A program made the translations under genes and the position numbers. Positions 25,672 to 33,396 of a stretch of DNA of 64,000 nucleotides are shown here, one piece after another; positions within the stretch are counted from its first letter, which is position 1; each line of letters begins with the position of its first letter. The notes beneath the pieces were generated by a model that was given only the letters and a program-made list of their open reading frames with translations, had not been told where the DNA came from and did not search any database. Source of the stretch: Flavobacterium sp. N1736 (GTDB taxonomy: Bacteria > Bacteroidota > Bacteroidia > Flavobacteriales > Flavobacteriaceae). The stretch spans positions 3,844,001 through 3,908,000 of the forward strand of contig NZ_CP109994.1 of the NCBI RefSeq assembly GCF_025947065.1, read 5' to 3'.

Positions 25672-27949
25672 AGTTTATGCTGGCTTTAAACATTTTAAGC
25701 TCATCCCATGTAAATTCGTCACCGTATTTTTCTTTTAACGGATTTAAAGATTCTTCCTGGTAAAACTGAAAAGCTTCACGAAGTGCGAGAATTTTATCAT
25801 AAGGAAGCACATCGGATATATCCACTTTTTTCGCCTGAATAAGTTTAACAAAATGCATTTCTACAGTTTGCACCGTGAGTTTCCTGATTCTTGCAATATC
25901 CTGAATAGAATTTTTTTCAAGCCATAAATCGTGCGTTTCTTCTATTGTCGTTTTCTTTATAGCTTTTGGTTCGTTTTTATCCAGTTTTTTGGCTGTATAA
26001 CGTATCGCAGGTTCATCAAGTTTAAAAATATCTGTATTAGTCATTTTAAACTCCTCCCGAATCCTGGCAATTTTATCTGTTTTATAATTTTTAATTGCCA
26101 AAGATGTTAGTTTTTCTTTGCAGATCGTTTCTCCCGAAACCACAATTTCAATTAGTAATTTGGCTTTCATTAAGCGTAAAACAGCCTTTGTTTGCAGATC
26201 ATCTAAAAAAGCTAATTCTTCGTAAAATTCTTTTACTTTTTTAAATTTCTGAATCTCAGCCATTTTCTGCAAAAGATCTGTCACCAATTTGTCCATCGGT
26301 TTGAAAAAATAATCATAAGCTGCCACTACCCTTTCCTGCACAAAAAACAAATCGACGGTTTCTTTATTGAAAATTTTATTAAGTTGATGAATGAACTTTT
26401 GTGAAGGATCTATCAGCAATTCAATAGTTTCTAAACGTTTTGCGGCCCAAACTGAATGTTTTGCTTTTTCAGAATTGACGGCATTTTCGTTATAACTAAA
26501 ACGGTGATTGCGCCATTCCTGAGCTAAATCTGTCCAGTTAAAACTGTTTATCAAATAGTTATGAATAAAATTCTTCGTTTCAAAATGCAAAGAATTCTTT
26601 AAAACTTCCTCAGTTGCTTTGTTCAAAGCGTAATCCATTACATCCTGATCATTCGAAATACCATTCATTTGTATCGGAGAAAGCAAAATAAGCCCGTTTA
26701 AGGAAGTTAAACGCGATAATGCAACATATGCCTGTCCGGGCAAAAAAACTTGCGATACGTCGAGCGCAGCTTTCTCAAAAGTTAATCCCTGACTTTTGTG
26801 CACCGTAATTGCCCAAGCCAATTTAAGCGGATAATGTGCAAATGTGCCCAAAACCTCCTCTTCTATTTCTTTTGTGAGCTCATTTACTTTGTATCGAATG
26901 TTTTTCCATTCGTACTTTTCAACTTCAATGGTTTTATTCTCTTCCGGAAAATGAACAAAGATTTCTTCTGGCGAAAGCGATTTTATAACGCCCATTTTTC
27001 CGTTGAAATAGCGTTTCTCAAAAGAAATATCATTCTTAACAAACATAACCTGCGCGCCTACTTTCAACTTTAGATTTTCTTCAACCGGAAATATTTTTTC
27101 AGGAAAATCACCAACAATAAACGGTTGAAAAGCAAATTCATTACCTGCTAAATCATTTATTGCCTGTTCGTTAATCGAATCAGCTTTCGCATTATGCGTT
27201 GTAAGCGTGATATAACCGGGATTGTTTTTTAAATCAAAATCCGGCTGCACATATTCGTTTAAAATCTGAATATCCTGCGGCGTTATCTGGTTATTTCGAA
27301 GATTGTTTAAAACAGAGATAAAAGTATCATCTGTCTGGCGATAAATCTTAGATAATTCAATATAAAGCGGCGGATTTTGCTGAATTGCATGTGAATGAAA
27401 AAAGAATTTCCCTTTGTAATAATTGCGCAAAGTTCGCCATTCTTCATCGCGAATTACGGGCGGCAATTGCAACAAATCCCCAATAAAAAGCACCTGAACG
27501 CCACCAAATGAGCGCGAATTCCTGCGAACGGTCTGCATCATAAAATCGATAGCATCCAGTAGATCAGCGCGCAGCATACTTACTTCGTCAATAATCAGCA
27601 ATTCCATATTGCGAATTACATTTCGCTTGACATTATTCATTTTAAAATGCCTGCGAAGCGTTTCCTTATTCTCAAATTTCACGGTTTCTGTAAATTGAGA
27701 AGCTTCATCATAAGACGGAATAAAAGCCGAAAATGGCAATTGAAACATAGAATGAATCGTAACTCCGCCTGCGTTTAAGGCTGCAATTCCTGTTGGCGCC
27801 ACTACAACTGTGTTTTTATGTGTTGTAGCGATAATTTCACGCAAAAGCGTCGTTTTTCCTGTACCTGCTTTACCGGTAAGAAATATAGATTTTTGCGTTT
27901 GATTGATGAATTGTAAGGTGTAAGCAGCAGCTTCTGAAACGTTTTGCAT
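25670..27949 (-). CDS. PIF1/RecD-like superfamily 1 DNA helicase
   Basis: 759 residues. Walker A GKAGTGKTT is at 26-34, followed by 'VVVAPTGIAALNAGG', 'LLIIDEVSMLRADLLD', 'VLFIGDLLQLPPVI' and the C-terminal motor motifs 'AWAITVHKSQGLTFEKAALD' and 'GQAYVALSRLTSLNGLILLS'. These are the SF1B helicase motifs of the PIF1 family. The last 250 residues add a helical extension with a helix-turn-helix (DLWLEKNSIQDIARIRKLTV QTVEMHF), as in many Bacteroidota relatives. It probably unwinds DNA with 5'-3' polarity; the specific pathway is not evident. Confidence 0.88.
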   Translation of the reverse strand: MQNVSEAAAYTLQFINQTQKSIFLTGKAGTGKTTLLREIIATTHKNTVVVAPTGIAALNAGGVTIHSMFQLPFSAFIPSYDEASQFTETVKFENKETLRRHFKMNNVKRNVIRNMELLIIDEVSMLRADLLDAIDFMMQTVRRNSRSFGGVQVLFIGDLLQLPPVIRDEEWRTLRNYYKGKFFFHSHAIQQNPPLYIELSKIYRQTDDTFISVLNNLRNNQITPQDIQILNEYVQPDFDLKNNPGYITLTTHNAKADSINEQAINDLAGNEFAFQPFIVGDFPEKIFPVEENLKLKVGAQVMFVKNDISFEKRYFNGKMGVIKSLSPEEIFVHFPEENKTIEVEKYEWKNIRYKVNELTKEIEEEVLGTFAHYPLKLAWAITVHKSQGLTFEKAALDVSQVFLPGQAYVALSRLTSLNGLILLSPIQMNGISNDQDVMDYALNKATEEVLKNSLHFETKNFIHNYLINSFNWTDLAQEWRNHRFSYNENAVNSEKAKHSVWAAKRLETIELLIDPSQKFIHQLNKIFNKETVDLFFVQERVVAAYDYFFKPMDKLVTDLLQKMAEIQKFKKVKEFYEELAFLDDLQTKAVLRLMKAKLLIEIVVSGETICKEKLTSLAIKNYKTDKIARIREEFKMTNTDIFKLDEPAIRYTAKKLDKNEPKAIKKTTIEETHDLWLEKNSIQDIARIRKLTVQTVEMHFVKLIQAKKVDISDVLPYDKILALREAFQFYQEESLNPLKEKYGDEFTWDELKMFKASIN

Positions 27950-27992
27950 TGGGCAATTATTGAAGAACTAAAGTATCTTATTTTTATAAAAG

Positions 27993-28026
27993 AAAAAACC
28001 TAAATCGTTAAGGATTTAGGTTTTTT
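27993..28026 (-). terminator. Terminator after the OmpH-like gene
   Basis: AAAAAACCTAAATC/GATTTAGGTTTTTT stem with a GTTAAG loop, downstream of 28049 on the minus strand. Confidence 0.9.
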
Positions 28027-28048
28027 AAAATTGTTCGTTAGTTTGGTA

Positions 28049-28627
28049 TTATTTTTTAGCTTCTTCGCCTTCTTTAGCAGCAGGTTTGTCAGCTTTTGGA
28101 GCATCTTTGTACTTATCATTCAAAGCTTTAATGATATCTTTTGTGATGTCATATTTCTCTTCAGCGTATAGTATTGAAGCTGCATCACCAGTCCCGTAGA
28201 TATAAGAATAACCGTTTTTCTTACCGTAATCTTTAATGAATTTTTTAACACCGCTTACAAGAGAATCCATTTCAACACCGCTTTCTTGTTGCAATTGTTG
28301 CGATAATGCTTGTTGAGCATAACTTAATTGCTGCTCTCTTTTTTGCAGTTCAGCACCTCTTTGTTGAGCCCAGGCTTGTCCGTTTGCTTGTGCCTGACTT
28401 TGAAAATTAGCAGCGTCTTGTTTAAAACGAGTAATTTCCGCTTGTAGCTGTCTTCCCTTTTCTTCTGCTTGAGCTTTATATTTTGCTTCAAGATCTTTTG
28501 CTTCAGTGTACTCTTTCATTAAAACTGAAGTATCAACGTAAGCTGTTTTTACTTCCTTAACCTCTGCTGTTTTATTACACGAAACAACCAAAATTGAAAG
28601 TGCGATAATTACTAATGCTTTTTTCAT
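28049..28627 (-). CDS. OmpH/Skp-like periplasmic lipoprotein
   Basis: 192 residues. A lipoprotein signal with lipobox VVSC (cysteine at 17) is followed by the OmpH layout: a short beta strand (KTAYVDTSVLMKEY), a long helical hairpin or coiled coil (residues about 45-120), then 'VKKFIKDYGKKNGYSYIYGT' and 'YDITKDIIKALNDKY'. The family acts as holdase chaperone for outer-membrane proteins. The tail is Lys/Ala/Glu-rich. It has its own promoter and terminator. Confidence 0.85.
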   Translation of the reverse strand: MKKALVIIALSILVVSCNKTAEVKEVKTAYVDTSVLMKEYTEAKDLEAKYKAQAEEKGRQLQAEITRFKQDAANFQSQAQANGQAWAQQRGAELQKREQQLSYAQQALSQQLQQESGVEMDSLVSGVKKFIKDYGKKNGYSYIYGTGDAASILYAEEKYDITKDIIKALNDKYKDAPKADKPAAKEGEEAKK

Positions 28628-28662
28628 TTTCTAAATTTCTAATTTTTTTAATGTATTGAAGA

Positions 28663-28691
28663 CAAAAATATAAAAAAATAAATAGCATCAA
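28663..28691 (-). promoter_or_regulatory. Promoter of the OmpH-like gene
   Basis: On the minus strand: TTG (28691-28689), 18 bases, TATTTTTG (28670-28663). The leader would be about 30 bases. Confidence 0.72.
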
Positions 28692-28874
28692 CATAAAGTT
28701 TAAAAAATGCTCGAATTTTATGATATTAGTTTTCCTTATAGCTCTTAAACTTACTATAAAATATCACTATTAAAAGTGGCTTTTATAGCTTTTGTTAGAG
28801 CTCGTTTCTCAAAAAAGAGGATATTTCTCCTCGCCAGCACCAAAATAGTCCTGCAAACACGCTTATTTTGCGTT

Positions 28875-29723
28875 TTAGCTGTTTTTTATGACGTAAATGT
28901 GCGATGAATACTCTTTCGTACCGCCTGCTTTTAAATTTGATCGTAAACCAACAAAAAATGCATTGATGTAATTCATTTTTCCCGTTTTGTATTTTTCAGA
29001 TAATAAGCTCACATAAAAAGAATCAAATTTCATTGGAAGCACTTTTTCCAATTTCATATCGACTTTTTGAAAAAGCGACTGAATCGCTTTTTTTGAGAAA
29101 TGCCAAAAATGAATTGGCACATCATAAGCTGCCCAAAATTCATTATAATATTTTGCGTCGTACGATTTAAAATTTGGAACCGCAACAATTAATGTTCCAG
29201 TTGGTTTTAGCAAACGCTTCAATTCCTGAATTTGAAGTTCTAAATTTGGAACGTGTTCTAAAACGTGCCACATTGTAATTACGTCAAAAGAATTATTTTC
29301 AAGTTCGCTAATTTCTTCCACAAAAGAAATTCCTTTTTGCTTTGCGATATTTTTTGCTCTGTCGCTTGGTTCTACTCCAACAGTTTCCCAACCATCATTT
29401 TTTGCCGTTAATAAAAAATCTCCGGTTCCGGCACCAATGTCTAAAATTTTTCCTTTTTGAGATTGTTCAGCATTTATTAAATTGAGTTTATTTTTTAAAG
29501 CAATATTTTTCACAAAGTGATATGCTTTTTCAAATAACGAACGTTTGTTATCTGTGTGCGAAATATAATCTTCGCTTTCGTAATATCTTCCCAAATTTTG
29601 TAAATCTGGTTGCGGAGATGTAATCAACATGTCTAAAGTTTCATCGTAATACAATTCGAAAATTTCTTTAGAAACAGAATGGTCTTTTACAGTAAGAAAA
29701 TGTTTTTTGTTTAAAACGTCCAT
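28875..29723 (-). CDS. Class I SAM-dependent methyltransferase
   Basis: 282 residues. The SAM-binding core is 'KGKILDIGAGTGDFLLTAKN', followed by 'GVEPSDRAKNIAKQKG', 'FDVITMWHVLEHVPNLELQI' and 'LKPTGTLIVAVPNF'. The C-terminal part (FWAAYDVPIHFWHFSKKAIQ) is typical of UbiG/Methyltransf_23-type enzymes associated with polysaccharide or lipid modification. The substrate is not predictable from sequence. Confidence 0.85.
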   Translation of the reverse strand: MDVLNKKHFLTVKDHSVSKEIFELYYDETLDMLITSPQPDLQNLGRYYESEDYISHTDNKRSLFEKAYHFVKNIALKNKLNLINAEQSQKGKILDIGAGTGDFLLTAKNDGWETVGVEPSDRAKNIAKQKGISFVEEISELENNSFDVITMWHVLEHVPNLELQIQELKRLLKPTGTLIVAVPNFKSYDAKYYNEFWAAYDVPIHFWHFSKKAIQSLFQKVDMKLEKVLPMKFDSFYVSLLSEKYKTGKMNYINAFFVGLRSNLKAGGTKEYSSHIYVIKNS

Positions 29724-29760
29724 TTTTTAATTATAGGTATTTTTGGTTTAATGTTATAGC

Positions 29761-29794
29761 AAACCCTAAAAGTAAAATTTCACTTTTAGGGTTT
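29761..29794. terminator. Terminator-like hairpin
   Basis: 13-bp perfect stem AAACCCTAAAAGT/ACTTTTAGGGTTT. It lies downstream of the GNAT gene on the minus strand; the following T-run is short. Confidence 0.7.
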
Positions 29795-29806
29795 CATTTT
29801 TAATAT

Positions 29807-30283
29807 TTATATTTTTTCTTCGCTTCTCCAATTAATTTTTACAGCCGACATTTTTTCATTTTCAATTCTGGTTTCTGTCAAAATTGTAAAACCATTTTTA
29901 ATATAAAACGGCATTGGAGATTTATAGAATTCATTATTTTGTTTTAATTCCTTTTCGTTATCAATTACCCAACCATTCAAACTAGTGTTTTTCTTTTTAA
30001 TTTGATTGATCAAAAGCGAGCCGTTTCCTTTTCCCTGAATTTTGCTGTCCAAAATTATAGCAAACCAATCTTCTCCTTCTCTCAAAAAAGTAAATGTCCA
30101 ACCAATAATTTTGTCTGAATCATCAAACAGTAAATAATGTTTTGTATTCGAAAGTCCGTTTAAATAGATTTCAAAATCTTCAATAGTTTTTAAATGCAAT
30201 CTTGCCGGATATTCGTTGTTCCAAATCTCACGTAGAATTTCTTTTTCTTCTAATGATAAAATTTCTTTTTCAATAATTTTCAT
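29807..30283 (-). CDS. GNAT-family N-acetyltransferase
   Basis: 158 residues. The acetyl-CoA-binding pyrophosphate loop is in 'DSKIQGKGNGSLLINQIKK', preceded by strand 'WFAIIL' and followed by 'PFYIKNGFTILTETR'. The N-terminal half is only weakly conserved. Substrate unknown. Confidence 0.82.
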   Translation of the reverse strand: MKIIEKEILSLEEKEILREIWNNEYPARLHLKTIEDFEIYLNGLSNTKHYLLFDDSDKIIGWTFTFLREGEDWFAIILDSKIQGKGNGSLLINQIKKKNTSLNGWVIDNEKELKQNNEFYKSPMPFYIKNGFTILTETRIENEKMSAVKINWRSEEKI

Positions 30284-30370
30284 AATCCGAAAATTTACAT
30301 TTAAACTTTTGTTATTCCTAACGAGGACACGAGCGAAAGCGAACTAGCGAAGCAATTTCCATTCAACTTT

Positions 30371-30467
30371 TTTGTCATTCCCTAACAAGGAATGTCCTTT
30401 ACAATATCGACAAAGATTGGTTCTTTAGATTGAGGAGTTTCTTTCGGAGATTCCTCGGAATGACAAA
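30371..30467. repeat. Palindromic dispersed element B
   Basis: TTTGTCATTCC at the left and GGAATGACAAA at the right form inverted ends, with ATCGACAAAGATTGG inside. A related truncated stretch precedes it at 30311-30350. It shares CGACAAAGATTG with the copy near 47000. Confidence 0.7.
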
Positions 30468-30507
30468 CTATGTCAAAAATCTTTATAATGTTTTTCTATT
30501 TCAAAAT

Positions 30508-30523
30508 AGTTTCACGTGGAACA
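30508..30523. promoter_or_regulatory. parS-like site 1
   Basis: AGTTTCACGTGGAACA, one mismatch at the first base from the 16-bp parS palindrome. It is downstream of mnmG and directly precedes an imperfect 16-bp hairpin. Confidence 0.65.
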
Positions 30524-30533
30524 ATACAAAAAA

Positions 30534-30585
30534 CAGTCTCAGTATTCAGTTTTAAGTTTACAGTTCTAACTGAATACTTAGACTG
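30534..30585. repeat. Hairpin paired with parS-like site 1
   Basis: Arms CAGTCTCAGTATTCAG (30534-30549) and CTGAATACTTAGACTG (30570-30585) are inverted repeats with one mismatch. Confidence 0.85.
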
Positions 30586-30598
30586 GAACTTTCCTATA

Positions 30599-30614
30599 AG
30601 TTTCACGTGGAACA
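30599..30614. promoter_or_regulatory. parS-like site 2
   Basis: AGTTTCACGTGGAACA, the same 16-mer as at 30508, 91 bases away and again followed by the CAGTCTCAGTATTCAG hairpin. Confidence 0.65.
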
Positions 30615-30624
30615 ATTCATGTTA

Positions 30625-30677
30625 CAGTCTCAGTATTCAGCAGCTGTTTCAAAACTGCAAACTGAATACTGAGACTG
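30625..30677. terminator. Perfect 16-bp hairpin after mnmG
   Basis: Arms CAGTCTCAGTATTCAG (30625-30640) and CTGAATACTGAGACTG (30662-30677). It lies 9 bases downstream of the mnmG stop on the minus strand. It has no strong T-run, so termination is uncertain; it duplicates the 30534-30585 hairpin. Confidence 0.55.
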
Positions 30678-30686
30678 AAAACTTCT

Positions 30687-32558
30687 CTACCTCCCCATAT
30701 AAATCAACAAAACCGAAATATCACTTGGTGACACTCCGCTTATTCTTGAAGCTTGAGAAATTGTTACAGGACGAATCTTGCCTAATTTTTGTTTTGCTTC
30801 AATCGACATTGATTTAATTTTATTATAATCGAAATTCTCCGGAATCTTCACTTCTTCTAAACGAGTTAGTTTATCTGCGTTGTTTCTTTCCTTTTCGATA
30901 TAACCAGAATATTTAACCTGGATTTCGGCTTGTTCCAAAATTTCCTGATCAACATCATTGGCTTCGATATACTCCTTTACTTTTTCAAATTTCATCATAT
31001 CCTCTAAATCAATTTGAGGGCGAGAGAAAACTTTAAACATTTTATCGCCTTGCGTAATTGGAGCTGTTTCTTTTGCTTCTAGAATAGGATTTGTTTCGGC
31101 AACCGAAACACTTGTTTCTTTAAAGAAAGCAACCATCTTTTCAGACTCGTTTAACTTCTTTTCCATTCTGCGTAAACGTGCTTCAGAAGCCAAACCAATT
31201 TCATGAGACATTGGTGTCAATCTAAAATCAGCATTATCCTGACGCAACAATGTTCTATACTCCGCTCTTGATGTAAACATACGATAAGGTTCTTCTGTTC
31301 CTTTTGTAATTAAGTCATCAATCAAAACACCAATATAAGCTTCATCACGTTTTAAAATTAACGGGGCTTTTTCATGCACTTTTAAATGCGCATTTATTCC
31401 GGCCATCAAACCTTGAGAAGCTGCTTCTTCGTATCCTGTAGTTCCATTAATCTGTCCGGCAAAATATAAACCTTCGACTAACTTTGTTTCCAAAGTATGT
31501 TTTAATTGCGTCGGCGGAAAATAATCATATTCGATTGCATATCCAGGACGGAAGAATTTCACATTCTCAAATCCAACAACAGAACGCAACGCTTTAAATT
31601 GAATATCTTCCGGAAGCGAAGTTGAAAATCCGTTTACATAAACTTCACAAGTATTCCAACCTTCCGGTTCAACAAATAATTGGTGACGCTCTTTATCAGC
31701 AAAACGATTTATCTTATCTTCTATCGAAGGGCAATATCTTGGTCCAAGACTTTTAATTCTTCCGTTGAACATTGGCGAACGATCAAAACCTTCTCTCAAA
31801 ATATCATGAACTTCCAAAGACGTATATGTCATGTGACAAGATCTTTGAAGCGTTAACGGAACGGTTAAATCCGAATAAGAAAACTTATCCGGTTTTGCAT
31901 CTCCTTTTTCTTCGTTCATTTTAGAATAATCCAAAGAACGTCCATCAACTCGTGGCGGTGTTCCTGTTTTCATTCTGCCTGCTTCAAAACCTGCTTTAAC
32001 CAAATCTTCGGTAATTCCGGTTGCAGCACTTTCGCCTGCCCTTCCACCACCAAATTGTTTTTCACCAATATGAATTAAGCCATTCAAAAAAGTTCCATTT
32101 GTCAAGACAACAGATTTAGATCGAATCTCAACTCCTAACGAAGTTCTGATTCCTTTTATCTTTCCGTTCTCGATAATCAAACCTTTTACCATCTCTTGGT
32201 AGAAATCCAAATTTGGAGTTCCCTCCAACATCATTCTCCATTCTTCGGCAAAACGCATTCGATCACTTTGAACTCTTGGCGACCACATTGCAGGTCCTTT
32301 TGATTTGTTCAACATCTTAAATTGAATTGCAGTTCGGTCAGAAACAATTCCTGAGTATCCTCCAAGCGCATCAATTTCACGCACAATTTGTCCTTTTGCA
32401 ATTCCGCCCATCGCCGGGTTGCAAGACATTTGCGCAATGTTCTGCAGGCTCATTGTAACCAATAAAGTTTTTGAACCCAAATTTGCAGCGGCGGCCGCAG
32501 CTTCAGATCCAGCATGACCTGCACCAACAACTATAACATCGTATTCTTCTAAAAACAT
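30687..32558 (-). CDS. mnmG: tRNA uridine 5-carboxymethylaminomethyl modification enzyme MnmG
   Basis: 623 residues, FAD-dependent partner of MnmE in modifying wobble uridine 34. The dinucleotide-binding GAGHAGSEAA is at 12-21. GidA signatures include 'SCNPAMGGIAKGQIVREIDALGG', 'VVLTNGTFLNGLIHIGE' and 'GRAGESAATGITEDL', and 'INGTTGYEEAASQGLMAGIN' in the FAD domain, with the C-terminal tRNA-binding helical domain intact (ASRISGVSPSDISVLLIYM). Length is normal. It is flanked on both sides by parS-like sites. Confidence 0.97.
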   Translation of the reverse strand: MFLEEYDVIVVGAGHAGSEAAAAAANLGSKTLLVTMSLQNIAQMSCNPAMGGIAKGQIVREIDALGGYSGIVSDRTAIQFKMLNKSKGPAMWSPRVQSDRMRFAEEWRMMLEGTPNLDFYQEMVKGLIIENGKIKGIRTSLGVEIRSKSVVLTNGTFLNGLIHIGEKQFGGGRAGESAATGITEDLVKAGFEAGRMKTGTPPRVDGRSLDYSKMNEEKGDAKPDKFSYSDLTVPLTLQRSCHMTYTSLEVHDILREGFDRSPMFNGRIKSLGPRYCPSIEDKINRFADKERHQLFVEPEGWNTCEVYVNGFSTSLPEDIQFKALRSVVGFENVKFFRPGYAIEYDYFPPTQLKHTLETKLVEGLYFAGQINGTTGYEEAASQGLMAGINAHLKVHEKAPLILKRDEAYIGVLIDDLITKGTEEPYRMFTSRAEYRTLLRQDNADFRLTPMSHEIGLASEARLRRMEKKLNESEKMVAFFKETSVSVAETNPILEAKETAPITQGDKMFKVFSRPQIDLEDMMKFEKVKEYIEANDVDQEILEQAEIQVKYSGYIEKERNNADKLTRLEEVKIPENFDYNKIKSMSIEAKQKLGKIRPVTISQASRISGVSPSDISVLLIYMGR

Positions 32559-32620
32559 TTTATTTTTTATTCTCTGGGATACCGTTTAAGTCGGTTCTCA
32601 GAATTAACTTTATACTCTTT

Positions 32621-32636
32621 TGTTCCACGTGGAACA
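32621..32636. promoter_or_regulatory. parS-like site 3 (perfect palindrome)
   Basis: TGTTCCACGTGGAACA, a perfect 16-base palindrome just upstream of mnmG and outside the left arm of the long inverted repeat. Confidence 0.75.
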
Positions 32637-32644
32637 GGTTTTTT

Positions 32645-32675
32645 GTTTCAGGTTTTTCTTGCTTCAAGTTTCAGG
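32645..32675. repeat. Left arm of a 31-bp inverted repeat enclosing parS-like sites
   Basis: Begins GTTTCAGGTTTTTCTTG. It pairs with 32940-32970 with three mismatches in 31. The 264-base interior holds four near-consensus sites and one degenerate 16-mer. Confidence 0.88.
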
Positions 32676-32690
32676 TATCACCCGATATAA

Positions 32691-32706
32691 AGTTCTACAT
32701 GAAACA
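32691..32706. promoter_or_regulatory. Degenerate parS-like site
   Basis: AGTTCTACATGAAACA keeps the outer half-sites but has lost the central CACGTG. It is probably a decayed copy. Confidence 0.4.
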
Positions 32707-32753
32707 TCTTTACTTTTCTTTTCTTAAAACATCAGATCAAATTTTAAACTAAA

Positions 32754-32769
32754 TGTTCCACGTGAAACA
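32754..32769. promoter_or_regulatory. parS-like site 4
   Basis: TGTTCCACGTGAAACA, identical to widely used bacterial parS 16-mers. Confidence 0.8.
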
Positions 32770-32797
32770 TTTCAATACAGGATTAAAAACCTTATCC

Positions 32798-32813
32798 TGT
32801 TCCACGTGAAACA
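32798..32813. promoter_or_regulatory. parS-like site 5
   Basis: TGTTCCACGTGAAACA, 44 bases from site 4 and in the same orientation. Confidence 0.8.
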
Positions 32814-32849
32814 TTTTAAATTCAATATTAAAATTGAGATTTTTTTAAT

Positions 32850-32865
32850 TGTTCCACGTGAAACA
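32850..32865. promoter_or_regulatory. parS-like site 6
   Basis: TGTTCCACGTGAAACA, 52 bases from site 5. Confidence 0.8.
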
Positions 32866-32893
32866 TCTTTTAAAACATTAATTCAAAATAGCG

Positions 32894-32909
32894 TGTTTCA
32901 CGTGGAACA
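32894..32909. promoter_or_regulatory. parS-like site 7
   Basis: TGTTTCACGTGGAACA, the reverse orientation of sites 4-6, 44 bases from site 6. Confidence 0.8.
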
Positions 32910-32939
32910 ATTAAAACATGTTTCAATAATAATTTTAAG

Positions 32940-32970
32940 CCTGAAGCCTGAAACAAGAAAAACCTGAAAC
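32940..32970. repeat. Right arm of the 31-bp inverted repeat
   Basis: Ends AACCTGAAAC and pairs with 32645-32675. It lies between parS-like site 7 and the site at the ybeY stop. Confidence 0.88.
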
Positions 32971-32976
32971 TACTTT

Positions 32977-33396
32977 CTACTGTTCCACGTGAAACATTGC
33001 TATCTTTTCATCCTCTTTCGAACGCATTAAATCTGCATCTTTTTCTGATTTATCTTTGTATCCACAGTAATGTAATATGCCGTGAGCAAGAACTCTTTTT
33101 AATTCTTCTTCAAAAGAAACATTAAAATCCTTCGCGTTGTCTTCTACTCTTTCTACAGAAACAAAAATATCTCCGTTCAATTCGTTTCCAACTGTGTAGT
33201 CAAAACTAATAATATCTGTAAGCGTATCGTGATTAAGATATTCTACATTTATCTTATGAAGATATTCATCATCACAAAAAATGTAATTTATCTCCCCTTC
33301 GTTTTTACTTTCAGAAACAATTACAGCGCTCAACCAATCAGAAAAGGCTTGTTCGTTGTCTAAGGTAAATTCGGTTTCGTAATTAAAATTGATCAT
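32977..33396 (-). CDS. ybeY: Endoribonuclease YbeY (16S rRNA maturation)
   Basis: 139 residues. YbeY takes part in 16S rRNA 3' processing and ribosome quality control. The metal-site segment is HGILHYCGYKDK; the first two histidines are present, while the usual third His position (GYDH) is KD, a variant I recall from Bacteroidota members. 'YLNHDTLTDIISFDYT' and 'GDIFVSVERVEDNAKDF' are also diagnostic. The last six codons, MFHVEQ, are encoded by a parS-like 16-mer. It overlaps the upstream DUF4175-like gene by 4 bases. Confidence 0.93.
   Translation of the reverse strand: MINFNYETEFTLDNEQAFSDWLSAVIVSESKNEGEINYIFCDDEYLHKINVEYLNHDTLTDIISFDYTVGNELNGDIFVSVERVEDNAKDFNVSFEEELKRVLAHGILHYCGYKDKSEKDADLMRSKEDEKIAMFHVEQ
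32981..32996. promoter_or_regulatory. parS-like site 8, inside the ybeY coding sequence
   Basis: TGTTCCACGTGAAACA. Read on the minus strand it encodes MFHVEQ, the end of YbeY, placing a ParB site in a coding region. Confidence 0.8.
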
